The notes under the pieces: model-generated
What the model saw: the letters and a program-made list of their open reading frames with translations, nothing else
What the model was told of the DNA's origin: nothing
Databases searched by the model: none
Program-made: the position numbers and the translations under genes
Origin: JADJRG01 sp964474905
GTDB lineage: Bacteria; Myxococcota_A; Polyangia; Nannocystales; Nannocystaceae
Direction: 5' to 3'
NCBI GenBank assembly: GCA_964474905.1
Contig: CAYYUP010000020.1
Coordinates: 1-64,000, forward strand
Length of the DNA: 64,000 bases
In this document: piece by piece, positions 54,824 through 64,000 of the stretch
How positions within the stretch are numbered: the stretch's first letter is position 1
Layout: every line of letters begins with the position of its first letter

Positions 54824-55819
54824 TCACAAATCTGTGGGCATCGCGAAATCACAGCTACGGGCGATCGCTCCCGCGAGCTTGCGAAAGTCCTCGCCGCAGC
54901 GGCGCGCGGCGGTCCCGTGAGCTCCGAGCGCTCCGTCGGCTGCCCGCAGATGAAAGATGGGCTTGCGGACCTCCATCGCCATGGGCATCAAGCTTCGATA
55001 GTGCTTGAGTTGCGCGAGGCAATTCGGATCCTGCTCGAGGGCCACCCCAGAGGGCTCGACCTGCAAGACGGAGCGCTCGTACTCCGCCGGGATCCGTACC
55101 ATCCACTTTTCGTAGGCCGACACCGGTCGATTCAGCCGTACATTATGCTGGAGTGCGACATAACCGGCAGGTTTCATCTCCCCCTTCGGAGCCGGCAGAC
55201 CCTTGGGAGCACGCTGCAGCCGGTCGTTCCACTCATCGCGCCAGGTGCCGAGCGAAGGGCCGAGGTTGCGCAGCCCTTGGAGCGAGAAGAGGTCAGGCAC
55301 CAGGGGAATCACCACGTGGTTGGCGGCCAAGAGCGAAGAGCGGTTGATCGCCCCAAGGTTCGGCCCGACGTCGATGAGCACGACATCCGCCCGATGACGC
55401 TCGGCGGCATCAAGGATGATTCGATAAAAAGCCGTGCTCACCCGAAACGCATCCTCTTTTCTGTCGAGGCATCGCGGCCACTGCTGGGACAGGTCATCTT
55501 CGAATCGAGAGAGCCCTAGGTCTCCAGCCAATAACCCGAGATTATCGGCGACAAGCTCGATCGGCTGCTCAGCGATATCTCCAAGACCACGCATGATCGG
55601 CGTCACGGCTCCGAGGATTGTGCGCGAGTGCACGCCATTGTCGGGCCAAATTTGCTCGAGATGCTGCTCGTCCAGAAACATCGATGTCAGGTTGGACTGC
55701 GGGTCGAGATCGGCGGCGAGTACTCTCACTCCGAGATCCGAGAAAGTCCAGGCCAGATGGTGGACAAGGGTCGTCTTACCGACGCCTCCCTTGTTATTGA
55801 AAAAGGCGATGGTCTTCAC
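54824..55819 (-). CDS. ParA-family ATPase
   Basis: 331 residues. Deviant Walker A FFNNKGGVGKTTL (residues 6-18), switch DLDPQSNLT and Walker B VVLIDVGPNLGAIN are complete, so ATP binding is expected. ParA proteins position plasmids, chromosomes or protein complexes. It shares a four-base overlap (ATGA) with the AlbA_2-type gene upstream and no ParB gene or parS cluster is visible, so it is an orphan ParA in a two-gene unit rather than the main chromosome partition system. Confidence 0.9.
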   Translation of the reverse strand: MKTIAFFNNKGGVGKTTLVHHLAWTFSDLGVRVLAADLDPQSNLTSMFLDEQHLEQIWPDNGVHSRTILGAVTPIMRGLGDIAEQPIELVADNLGLLAGDLGLSRFEDDLSQQWPRCLDRKEDAFRVSTAFYRIILDAAERHRADVVLIDVGPNLGAINRSSLLAANHVVIPLVPDLFSLQGLRNLGPSLGTWRDEWNDRLQRAPKGLPAPKGEMKPAGYVALQHNVRLNRPVSAYEKWMVRIPAEYERSVLQVEPSGVALEQDPNCLAQLKHYRSLMPMAMEVRKPIFHLRAADGALGAHGTAARRCGEDFRKLAGAIARSCDFAMPTDL

Positions 55820-57039
55820 GGGCGCACCCTCAGTGTCACGAGAAAGTTGGTTGCGCTACCAAAATCGAACTCCGGCGGCGGATTGAGGTTCTCCTTGAGC
55901 AGCCTGCGAGCAGTCGGAATACCGTAGCCAAATCGTTGTACATAGCCGAGGGTCGCCATCATCTCGGCGATCAATGGATTTCGGTAATCTGTGATTCCCC
56001 CACCGAAGGTGTCCTTTGTAACCTGTCCAAAGAGCCCTCCTGGATTGTGGATTTCGATCCTGTCACGGAACCAATAAACGCGCACAGGGGCGTTGCTCGT
56101 CTCGTAATTACGATGCATCAGCGCATTTCGCACGAGCTGCTGGAGTGCCGCCAAAGGGTAGTCAGGCGCTCGGATTTCCCTTGCCGCGGAGGTGAGATCC
56201 ACCCGCGTCGAGATGTTTAGCTCGAGAAGGTCATCCAGCTGACGGATCACCCGGTGGAGCGGGCCGTCCAGGCGTTTCTCGTCTTTGATCGGATCACCGA
56301 GTTCATGCCCGTCGATGCGGAGAAACTGGACGAACGATCCCGGGGCAAAGTCCTCCGGGCGCTCACCAAAGAGGATCAACGCCCCATGGCTCGGCGCCTG
56401 GCCGACGAGGAGGCGGAGCGAGGTGAGGCGTTGCTCCAGGGTACGATGATTCTGGGCGAGCACATCCGGGGAAACGGCAGAGGGCAGGTATTCCTCATTA
56501 AAATACCGAATATCGAGGTCTTCGATGTTTGCACCTCTTGCGGCGCGCCGATCGAATGGTTGATTCTCGCTCTGACTCAGGGCCCTCTCGCGGAGAATAC
56601 GCTCATCCTCCTCACCCGCTTGCTGTGTGCTCGGACCGATTCGAACCCAGACTCGACCATTGTAGCGCACAGGGGGCGATGACGAAGGCTGGACAACGAT
56701 GGCCGCGATCGCGTGCTCACCGAGACTCAAACGGCTGATACCAATGGACGGTACCGGGAGGATTCCGCCGCTTCGAATCTGCGCCAACTTCTGGAGTAGC
56801 TTGTCTGTAATGTCGAGGCATGAGGGAGTGCCATCATCCTTAAGACCGACGAAGACAACCCCTGGCTCTCGACTGCCGGGCAAATCATTGGCAAATGCAC
56901 AGACCGTCCGGCTGACCTTTGTCATGTCAGAGGCGGACGACTTTCGCTCGACTCGATCATTCTCCATCGCGCCGATGAGCCCGCGGAGCTGCTCCTCTGA
57001 GAGAGGCACTATTCTTCTCCCTGCAAACATTGAGGACAT
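55816..57039 (-). CDS. AlbA_2/Schlafen-type protein with C-terminal GHKL-like ATPase domain
   Basis: 407 residues. The N-terminal AlbA_2 (Schlafen-like, nucleic-acid-binding) domain spans ~15-140, with VERKSSASDMTKVSRTVCAF and FVGLKDDGTPSCLDITDKLL. The C-terminus (~300-400) shows the GHKL-type pattern of HATPase_c_4 proteins: LQQLVRNALMHRNYE, DRIEIHNPGGLFGQVTKDT and RFGYGIPTARRLL. Annotated widely as a transcriptional regulator or RNA-binding protein; an antiviral role has been suggested for some AlbA_2 families. The ATG at 57030 is an alternative start. Overlaps the ParA gene by four bases. Confidence 0.88.
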   Translation of the reverse strand: MSSMFAGRRIVPLSEEQLRGLIGAMENDRVERKSSASDMTKVSRTVCAFANDLPGSREPGVVFVGLKDDGTPSCLDITDKLLQKLAQIRSGGILPVPSIGISRLSLGEHAIAAIVVQPSSSPPVRYNGRVWVRIGPSTQQAGEEDERILRERALSQSENQPFDRRAARGANIEDLDIRYFNEEYLPSAVSPDVLAQNHRTLEQRLTSLRLLVGQAPSHGALILFGERPEDFAPGSFVQFLRIDGHELGDPIKDEKRLDGPLHRVIRQLDDLLELNISTRVDLTSAAREIRAPDYPLAALQQLVRNALMHRNYETSNAPVRVYWFRDRIEIHNPGGLFGQVTKDTFGGGITDYRNPLIAEMMATLGYVQRFGYGIPTARRLLKENLNPPPEFDFGSATNFLVTLRVRP

Positions 57040-57720
57040 TCATGCCCTATTTGACCACCCTCAGGCAACGATTTTCGCGACCTCTCGAAGCCCGGCACAA
57101 CACCTGCTTCCCGCAGGACTCTCCCGGACCCGTTCGACCGCCCTTGGCCCGAGACAAAGGTCGAGAAGACCGGCATTGCCGCCAGACATCGGGGAATAAA
57201 AACCTGCGGGGTGCCGCCTTGCGACGATGTCAGGAGCTTGCACTCTCTCATGAGCAGATCTTCGCGGGGCGAACACGGCCACAGTCACACGCGCCCCCCT
57301 CGTTGGCAAGATCATGAGCCTGCCCTGCACTCGCAGCACAGCATGCTGACGCCAGCTCCTGAGATCGACGCAGCCCAGATGCCAACGAGCCTGGCTTCCG
57401 CCCGTCGTTTAAAGATCGACACAGGGCAAGCACAACGCCGAGCTGTCCAGCCCGAGCTCTCGTAGATCGGCTCCTGAGTGATCTCACCTTTAATTAATTG
57501 CAGCTGCGCGTCGGTATCCAGCCTCCTCTTAGGCAGGCGCTCAACGCGCTCAGGAGTCACCTCCGCGGCGAAGGCAGAGGATCGCAGCCCTCGTTTTAAT
57601 TGCTATCATTTGTGTCTCCAAATATATTCATTATTTCGCAGCGATCGTCTTCGCTCCCCTAAATGCCCAATAAACCGTCAATCCGGCGATGGCACGGGAT
57701 TCGCTTGTCAAGTTTTCGTC
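57040..57720. other. 681-bp intergenic region
   Basis: No convincing gene. Open frames here have erratic composition and no start signal. AT-rich stretches around 57480-57500 and 57596-57650 may hold promoters of the AlbA_2-ParA pair (reverse) and of the following lipoprotein (forward). Confidence 0.5.
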
Positions 57721-58224
57721 TTGCGCGACCTCCTCCGCACTCTTGTCCTCTGCGTGCCCGCAGTCCTGCTCCCCCTCGGCTGCGTCGATGCGCCCTTGAC
57801 CACCGCCCATCTCGACCCCGATGGCCAGCTCCACAGTGCCCGCATGGAGCAGGGCGCTTTCGCCGCGCGGGTCGACGCCGAGCATCAGGCCGCCGTCCAG
57901 ATCACCGCTGTGCTCGCCACCCAGACCGAAGGTCCGCTGACCGATGCCGCGGCCTTCTCCACCGGCGAAGAAGCGGTGCATCTCCACCTCCGCGCCGACC
58001 GCCTGGCGACACCCAGGCCGGTTGTCTTTGTCTGGACCCACGACGGCGAGCGCGAAGAGGTCGAGGGCGTGCTGGCTCCCTCGACCACGCTGGCGATGGC
58101 GAGCAGCCACAGCATCGATCGCGAAAGCATCGGCACCTGGACGATCGAGATCCTGAGCATGCCGAGCGAGAGCGGCGCGCAGGCGTCCCTCTTTGAGCGC
58201 GAGTTTGTCATCCTCAGCGAGTAG
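57721..58224 (+). CDS. Small lipoprotein
   Basis: 168 residues. A TTG at 57721 is chosen because it stands at the start of a signal peptide with lipobox (RTLVLCVPAVLLPLGC); the open frame reaches back to 57478 but that part is not protein-like. The mature ~145 residues form a beta-type domain (QAAVQITAVLATQTEGPLTD, then PVVFVWTHDGEREEVEGVLA) with no motif I recognise. A strong intrinsic terminator follows. Confidence 0.65.
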   Translation: MRDLLRTLVLCVPAVLLPLGCVDAPLTTAHLDPDGQLHSARMEQGAFAARVDAEHQAAVQITAVLATQTEGPLTDAAAFSTGEEAVHLHLRADRLATPRPVVFVWTHDGEREEVEGVLAPSTTLAMASSHSIDRESIGTWTIEILSMPSESGAQASLFEREFVILSE

Positions 58225-58241
58225 ATCCCCGGGGCCCGGTC

Positions 58242-58280
58242 GACCCGCCCTCGCGCTCTGTCGCGAGCGCGGGTCTTTTT
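58242..58280 (+). terminator. Intrinsic terminator after the small lipoprotein gene
   Basis: GACCCGC (58242-58248) pairs with GCGGGTC (58269-58275) and an inner CTCGCG with CGCGAG, one unpaired base on each side and a 6-base loop, followed by TTTTTCTT. Confidence 0.9.
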
Positions 58281-58371
58281 CTTGCCCTGAGCGCGCAAAT
58301 TCCCGGGCGAAGCTCGATCCGCACGCTCGCCCGACTGGACTCGCCTAGGTCCGGACCGTAGCATTCGGGCC

Positions 58372-58740
58372 ATGGCAGCCGGACTATCCACAGAAGAGGT
58401 CGAGATCTTCGCCCGCGGGCTCTACCACCTCGCCAGCGTCGACGGAATCGAGAAGGAGGAGACCGCACTGATCTCCGAGTTCCTCGAAGAGACAGGTTCG
58501 TCGATCACCTTCGACGACCTCAAAGATTCGACCTTCATCCCCTACGAGGCAGCGCAGACCCTCGAGGCGACCTACCTCCGCCGGATCTTCATCCTCTCGG
58601 CGATCACCCTGGTCAAGTCCGACGGACACTTCTCCGACGCGGAGCGCCGCGCCCTGGGGGAGATCGCCGACGTGTTCGGCCTGAGCAACGCCGAGTTCGG
58701 CGATTTGGAGCAGGAAGCGGCCCGCCAGAGCCTCGCCTGA
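58372..58740 (+). CDS. TerB-like helical protein
   Basis: 122 residues, all helical. STEEVEIFARGLYHLASVDG, FILSAITLVKSDGHFSDAER and RALGEIADVFGLSNAEF give the two-fold TerB/DjlA-N-like pattern in which acidic residues follow each VDG or SDG turn and can bind metal. TerB-like proteins are linked to tellurite resistance and envelope stress. The SPFH gene follows 54 bp later on the same strand, suggesting a joint role at the membrane. Confidence 0.75.
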   Translation: MAAGLSTEEVEIFARGLYHLASVDGIEKEETALISEFLEETGSSITFDDLKDSTFIPYEAAQTLEATYLRRIFILSAITLVKSDGHFSDAERRALGEIADVFGLSNAEFGDLEQEAARQSLA

Positions 58741-58794
58741 TCCACACCTCTTCTTCCCTCTCCCCTCCCCCCCAGCAAGAGAACAGCGACGCCC

Positions 58795-59991
<1,197 letters not shown>

Positions 59992-60026
59992 GGCCGCGGG
60001 GTCCGGTTGGATCCCGTAAAAAAGCA

Positions 60027-60060
60027 GGCCCTCGACGTTCCAGTCGAGGGCCTTTTTTTT
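60027..60060 (+). terminator. Intrinsic terminator after the SPFH gene
   Basis: GGCCCTCGAC and GTCGAGGGCC form a perfect 10-bp stem with a 6-base loop, followed by eight Ts. Confidence 0.95.
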
Positions 60061-60104
60061 CTTCTTTTCTTTTCTTCGTTCTTCTCTTTTCGCTGGCTCT
60101 GCGA

Positions 60105-60836
60105 TCACATCACCGGCACGTCGGCGTCGAAGGGCCGGTGTTCGACGGGTCCGTGATCGAAGATCGCCGCAAGCCAGCGACAGCGGTCGGGCTCGGCTGC
60201 CTTATCGCAGTGCTGCCCTTCGTCGCGCAGGAAATCGATCTCGACAATGCTCGGCCTTCGCGGCCGCAATACCAGCGAGCTGCGAGCGCCGGCCATCGAC
60301 GGCTCATCCATCTCGCGGTTGTGACAGACAAAGCACCGAGTGATCCTTGCGTGCTCCTCGTTGCGCACCCGGTCGAGTGCGGCCGCGACCGTCGTCGGCT
60401 CCACCAGCGGAAAGCCGAGCTCGCCCTTCACCGAGCGACCGGGCCCCATGGGTTGACCAAACTCGACCAAGTCGCGCCCCTTGCCGTCGAGCACAATTGT
60501 CATCACAAAATCATCGCTGCCCCAGAGAAAAATCCTCGGGCTGCGCTCGCCAAGCCCCGGCTGCAAGCTCTCACCGCTCTTCGAGGCCTCGATGCGCAAG
60601 GGCCTATCGAGCGCCTCGACAAAACACTCGGCGCTCACCGGCATGGGCAAACCGTTGGCCAGCGTCACCGCCTCTTGGATCGTGCTCGGCGAACCCGTGG
60701 CACCTGGCCCCGGTTGACAACGCCGCGGGTCGACCTTCGCAGCGACAGCTGGCTCGGAAGCCGGCGTCGGCCTGTCGTTGCAGGCCATGCTCGACGCGAG
60801 AGCGCCGAGAGCGATGAGCTGAAGCAAGATCCGCAC
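60105..60836 (-). CDS. Lipoprotein with CxxCH heme motif
   Basis: About 243 residues from the GTG at 60836, chosen because it precedes a signal peptide with lipobox (LLQLIALGALASSMAC); the frame extends to 60887. The mature part contains a single c-type heme motif (RITRCFVCHNREMD) around residue 180, but no other cytochrome landmark I recognise, so it may be a monoheme protein or a chance CxxCH. It also has three other cysteines (positions near PRRCQP, SAECFVE, DRCRW). Function not assigned. Confidence 0.65.
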   Translation of the reverse strand: MRILLQLIALGALASSMACNDRPTPASEPAVAAKVDPRRCQPGPGATGSPSTIQEAVTLANGLPMPVSAECFVEALDRPLRIEASKSGESLQPGLGERSPRIFLWGSDDFVMTIVLDGKGRDLVEFGQPMGPGRSVKGELGFPLVEPTTVAAALDRVRNEEHARITRCFVCHNREMDEPSMAGARSSLVLRPRRPSIVEIDFLRDEGQHCDKAAEPDRCRWLAAIFDHGPVEHRPFDADVPVM

Positions 60837-60982
60837 AGGCCGATGGTAGTCGAGCCAACGCTCGTCCGGCCTCGCTGCAGAGCGCAATGTCTACGCGATC
60901 AGTACCCACGCTCCCCACTTGCGAGCGAATACGCGCAGTCTCTCTAGCGGACATCAAGCTCTCCGCACGGCCCCCCTGCCAC

Positions 60983-61783
60983 CTACGGGATCACAAACCC
61001 CGGCGACAACACGATGCAAGTGGGAGGCTTTGCCGGCAACGATGCACCGGGTTTATGATCGATATGATCTCCCGTATTGTCATTCACATCTGCGCTCGGG
61101 GTCGCGGTGATGAGCGGCCTGCTCGTCTTTCGAAGCATGATCATCGAGGCGGATCGTTTGCCGCCCGCGCGCACAGAGGCTTCAGCCTCACCGGATTCAT
61201 AGCCCTGCTTTTTGCCGGATACCTTGTATTGCTTGGTACCGGAGGGCGGGGCTATCATCACCGCAAAATTGCCGCGCTTGTCGGTCCATAGTTTGCGCGT
61301 AGAAGGCAGAGTCGCCACCCTCGCTCTGGCAACCGGAGCACCCCTGCCATCCAAAACCCTGCCGTAGATCCAAGTCTCGTCGACCCGGATCTTGCGGGCC
61401 TTGGGCCTGCATTGCCCGACAGCCGGGGCCCACTCCCCTTCGAGCGGCGGCCTCATCATGATGTCGTGTTGGCTGCGATCGCGATCTGCCGCCATCGCAT
61501 CGAGCACCACCAGCTGTTTGCCCGGCGCCGACGCCTGCAGCTGCAAAAAGAACTTAAACCCCTTTGGCACGACGATTTTATAGTGGCCATTCGCATCTGT
61601 ACATACTGTCTGAGTCGGCGGCAGTGTCTGGATTTGCGCGCCCGCGATCGGATCCAACGTCGAAGAGTCGAACACTTGGCCCTCGAGCACAACAACGCCG
61701 TCCGCACGGGCCAAGCTCGGCAACGCCAGCGACGCGGCAACAAGGACAAACAAACCCAGAACCTCAAACCATCGCATGTGCAT
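60983..61783 (-). CDS. Exported protein with two carboxypeptidase-regulatory-like domains
   Basis: About 266 residues from the ATG at 61783 (a GGGAG ribosome site six bases upstream; ATG at 61777 also fits). The signal peptide (FEVLGLFVLVAASLALPSLA) is followed by two beta domains of the CarboxypepD_reg type: VVVLEGQVFDSSTLDPIAGA through KFFLQLQASAPG, and WIYGRVLDGRGAPVARARVA through KYKVSGKKQGYESG-like strands. Such Ig-like modules occur in surface and transport proteins. Role unknown. The open frame upstream to 62152 is Arg-rich and not protein-like. Confidence 0.78.
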   Translation of the reverse strand: MHMRWFEVLGLFVLVAASLALPSLARADGVVVLEGQVFDSSTLDPIAGAQIQTLPPTQTVCTDANGHYKIVVPKGFKFFLQLQASAPGKQLVVLDAMAADRDRSQHDIMMRPPLEGEWAPAVGQCRPKARKIRVDETWIYGRVLDGRGAPVARARVATLPSTRKLWTDKRGNFAVMIAPPSGTKQYKVSGKKQGYESGEAEASVRAGGKRSASMIMLRKTSRPLITATPSADVNDNTGDHIDHKPGASLPAKPPTCIVLSPGFVIP

Positions 61784-62271
61784 CTCCGACTCCCTGGCTG
61801 CCCCAAGATTTCCATGTTTGCAGCGAAAAACCACTGCTTTCTTCGAACACTCGTCGGTCATGTGATCCCGGCTGCTCACAGCGCGAGCGCTCGCCACGAC
61901 CGAGCACGACCGAATACGACCGAGCAGCGATGTACGCGATCGGGCGATCCGACGAGCATGGTGCTTACGCGCTCGGCGGTCGGCGGCAGTGCGACCTTGA
62001 AGGAAGGGCAACTCGCCCGTCTGCCCTCGACGACGCCGTCGGTCGCGAGGCCGAGGTCTCGATATCAACCTACTCCGGCAGCTCGCGGCTCGCTCCAACA
62101 CCCCGATGTTTGTTTGGCCCAATGTCGACATAGGGCACGCATGCGATCCCACTCGTCGTCATTGTCGAAACTTCCAACAAATAAGAGCTGCGCAGACACT
62201 CATCCCCCAGGTGCGGGATGTAATCACCGTCGGCGAGTTCTACGAGCTGGCGGACGGCGAGCAGATCATCC
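61784..62271. other. 488-bp intergenic region
   Basis: No convincing gene or structure. Base composition and codon style change somewhere between here and the Lnt gene. Confidence 0.45.
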
Positions 62272-63711
62272 TCATCTACGAGCGAACCGCCGGCGAAGGG
62301 CCAGCCCCACCAGGAGCAGCAGATAGAGCGAGGTACCGGCCACCACTGGGGTGTCACCCACGATGGCGTAGAGGGTGTGGCGTCGGCGGATGGGGAGTTC
62401 GGTAACCAGGACCCGGTCGTTATCTTCGTCGACTCGCATCCAGCCCCGCACGCGGCCCATGGGGTCGAAGCCCGCCGAGGCCGCCCAACGGGTCGACCGG
62501 AGGGTGGAAAATCCCCCCTCGATGGCGCGGGTCCGCGCGAGCATGGTGTGGAGCGGGTCGATGCCGCGCCAGTCGGAGGAGGGCAGCAGTACCAGGTCGA
62601 CGCCCGCCTGGGCGTGACGCCGGGACATCTCCGGAAAGTCGTGGTCGTAGCAGATGGCCAGGGAGACCACGCCGTAGGGGCGCTCGATGCGGGGGGTGGG
62701 GTTGTCCGAGGGCTCGGTCTCGCCGGGCACCGGATGGCGCTTGTGGTAGCGAGCCAGCTCCTGCCCCTGGTCGTCGAGGAACACCGCGAGGTTCTCGAAG
62801 CGAAAGGGATCGTGGGAGGTGGGCACGATGTAGGCGAGCACCAGGTCAACGCCCCGCTCCCGGGCAAAGGCGCCGGCCCGGGCCAGCAGGGCAGGCTCGT
62901 CCGAGCGCTCGACGATGCTGGCTCCCTCGTTCCAGACGATGACCCGGGCACCTTGCTCGGCGGCCAGCGCCGAGCGGTCGAAGAGGAGATCGATGTTGGC
63001 CTCCAGCTCCTGCGGCGTGGGCAGGCCGTCGGGGGAGAGGCCCAGGTCGGTGACCACCGCAGCCACCCGCACGGTGGGACCGACGCCGGGCTGGCTCAGG
63101 CGCCAGCTGCCGAAGGAGGCCACGGCCACGAGAACCAGCCCGAGCAGGGCACCGTGGCGGCGCCAGGGCACGTTGGGCACGGCCAGGGCGGCGGCGATTA
63201 GGGCCGCGACCCAGGCCATGAGAGCGCCGATAGCGGCGACGCCCAGAAGGCTGGTGAGCTGGAGCAGGGCGAGGTTGTCGGGCTGGGTGGAGGCGCCACT
63301 GCCCCACACACCCATGGGCCCGAAGGTGTAGCTGGACCACTCGCTCAGGGCGATCAGGGCCGGCCAGGCGTAGAGGGCGTGGACCTCCGAGGTGCGACGG
63401 CGCAGGGCGTCCCAAGCCAACAACAGCAACCAGCTGCCGAGGGCCATGGGCAGACCAAAGCCGACGGCGAAGACCTCGGGGATGGGCGGGGTGACGATCT
63501 TGCCCACCTGAGCGACCGTGGCGAGGATCAGCAGGGCCAAGATCCCGAAGCGCTGGCGCCAGCAGGTGGTGCGCCGGATCCACAGCAGCCAGGGCACGGG
63601 AGCGATCCAGGCCAGCAGGGGCACGCCCCAACGCATGCCACTCGCCACCACCAACAGGCTACCGGCCAGGGCCAGCGCAACGGTGGGCACGGATGTGGAT
63701 GAATCTCTCAC
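62272..63711 (-). CDS. lnt: Apolipoprotein N-acyltransferase-like (Lnt, nitrilase fold)
   Basis: About 479 residues from the GTG at 63711, which overlaps the stop of the upstream TetR gene (GTGA). Six or so membrane spans fill the N-terminal ~200 residues, then a nitrilase domain: catalytic glutamate in VIVWNEGASIV, lysine in RYHKRHPVPGE and cysteine in AICYDHDFPEM, as in Lnt; a final span lies near the C-terminus. It would N-acylate the amino-terminal cysteine of lipoproteins in the inner membrane. A co-transcribed second copy or specialised relative is possible since it sits with a TetR regulator rather than with other envelope genes. Confidence 0.85.
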   Translation of the reverse strand: MRDSSTSVPTVALALAGSLLVVASGMRWGVPLLAWIAPVPWLLWIRRTTCWRQRFGILALLILATVAQVGKIVTPPIPEVFAVGFGLPMALGSWLLLLAWDALRRRTSEVHALYAWPALIALSEWSSYTFGPMGVWGSGASTQPDNLALLQLTSLLGVAAIGALMAWVAALIAAALAVPNVPWRRHGALLGLVLVAVASFGSWRLSQPGVGPTVRVAAVVTDLGLSPDGLPTPQELEANIDLLFDRSALAAEQGARVIVWNEGASIVERSDEPALLARAGAFARERGVDLVLAYIVPTSHDPFRFENLAVFLDDQGQELARYHKRHPVPGETEPSDNPTPRIERPYGVVSLAICYDHDFPEMSRRHAQAGVDLVLLPSSDWRGIDPLHTMLARTRAIEGGFSTLRSTRWAASAGFDPMGRVRGWMRVDEDNDRVLVTELPIRRRHTLYAIVGDTPVVAGTSLYLLLLVGLALRRRFARR

Positions 63712-64000
63712 AGCGCCTCCCCATTCTGACGGGTTTCGCTGCGTCCCAGTGCCGCCCACAGCCACTGGAGCTGCTGCTGGTAGAGGGCCGGGATCGTTGT
63801 GGCGCGCTGGCCCTCCGGAAGCTGCCGGCCGACGACCGTGGTGCCGAAGAAGATGGCGACGATCGCGGCAAAGACCATCTGCACAGGGGTGTGGGCGGGA
63901 AGCTGACCCAGAGCGATGGCGCGCCGCAGCAAGGGCGGGATGAGGGCCTCCAGACCGGCGTCCCGGGGTGCCTCAAGCAGCTCCGGCTCACCGGGGAAGG
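63708..64000 (-). CDS. TetR-family regulator, C-terminal part (cut by window edge)
   Basis: At least 96 residues of the C-terminal ligand-binding part; the helix-turn-helix lies beyond the right edge. Visible: LLEAPRDAGLEALIPPLLRR, then QMVFAAIVAIFFGTTVVGRQ and a final QQLQWLWAALG helix, typical of TetR regulators with a membrane-lipid or drug-type target. Overlaps the lnt-type gene by four bases and so probably controls it. Confidence 0.75.
   Translation of the reverse strand, partial: FPGEPELLEAPRDAGLEALIPPLLRRAIALGQLPAHTPVQMVFAAIVAIFFGTTVVGRQLPEGQRATTIPALYQQQLQWLWAALGRSETRQNGEAL

Noticed and set aside
54644..55519. Forward open frame of 291 codons over the ParA gene
   Set aside because: The reverse frame encodes a complete ParA with Walker motifs; the forward frame has no recognisable start context or domain.
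57478..57720. Upstream extension of the small lipoprotein gene
   Set aside because: Composition is not protein-like and it would bury the signal peptide.
60983..62152. Long version of the carboxypeptidase-regulatory-domain gene
   Set aside because: The first ~120 codons are Arg-rich and unstructured; a signal peptide with a good ribosome site begins at 61783.

Overview
The window looks like a draft scaffold from a GC-rich myxobacterium, most likely of the Nannocystis/Plesiocystis/Enhygromyxa side. The reasons are the many predicted lipoproteins with Gly-Ser-Thr or Ser/Thr-rich linkers after the lipid-anchored cysteine, a large Ser/Thr kinase fused to TPR repeats, MopE-like and IgGFc-binding-like surface proteins, and dense genes with frequent 4-bp overlaps. 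This placement is by gene style only; there is no rRNA in the window. Two runs of exactly 100 N (42939-43038 and 44199-44298) are scaffold gaps.

Layout. 0-5.2 kb: a small hypothetical gene, a cytochrome P460-like lipoprotein, a Cys-rich lipoprotein and an RND/MMPL exporter. 5.4-9.5 kb: a GAF-STAS protein and a convergent Ser/Thr kinase-TPR protein, both of signalling type. 9.9-31.4 kb: the main feature, a complete-looking extracellular contractile injection system (eCIS; Afp/PVC/MAC-like phage-tail relative). It is one forward operon of 16 genes: tail terminator/cap, probable cap adaptor, sheath, three tube-type proteins, Afp6-like DUF5908 peptide, Afp7-like LysM protein, VgrG-like spike, small protein, gp25-like wedge, Afp11-like baseplate protein, repeat-rich tail fibre, Afp12-like baseplate protein, a five-repeat beta protein of unknown role, and the tape measure. 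A convergent PAAR-like candidate closes the locus. No Afp15-type AAA+ ATPase and no recognisable toxin are encoded next to it. A consensus-like sigma-70 promoter lies before the first gene, and the kinase is divergently transcribed from the same intergenic region.

32-41.3 kb: a DUF1571 protein, a lipoprotein, a LysR regulator, S-formylglutathione hydrolase, an ATP-grasp enzyme, a MopE-like lipoprotein with a GST linker, and a CysK-YeiH sulfur pair. 41.4-47.7 kb: a patch of surface or secreted proteins (IgGFc-binding-like, Cys-rich, Kunitz-like, trypsin-like protease, vWA) plus a GNAT. 47.8-54.7 kb: a reverse-strand run S41 protease, membrane protein, CysS (with an unusual zinc-ribbon insertion) and MBL hydrolase. 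54.8-57.0 kb: an overlapping AlbA_2/ATPase plus ParA pair. 57.7-62 kb: a small lipoprotein, a TerB-like and SPFH-SHOCT pair, a CxxCH lipoprotein and a carboxypeptidase-regulatory-domain protein. 62.3-64 kb: an Lnt-type N-acyltransferase behind a TetR regulator cut by the window edge; its codon use looks different from the rest.

How it fits together: the eCIS operon would build a contractile particle whose fibre sets target choice and whose spike, tip and tube deliver cargo; the neighbouring kinase and STAS protein are candidate regulators. The other genes are mostly housekeeping or cell-surface functions with no obvious tie to the injection system.
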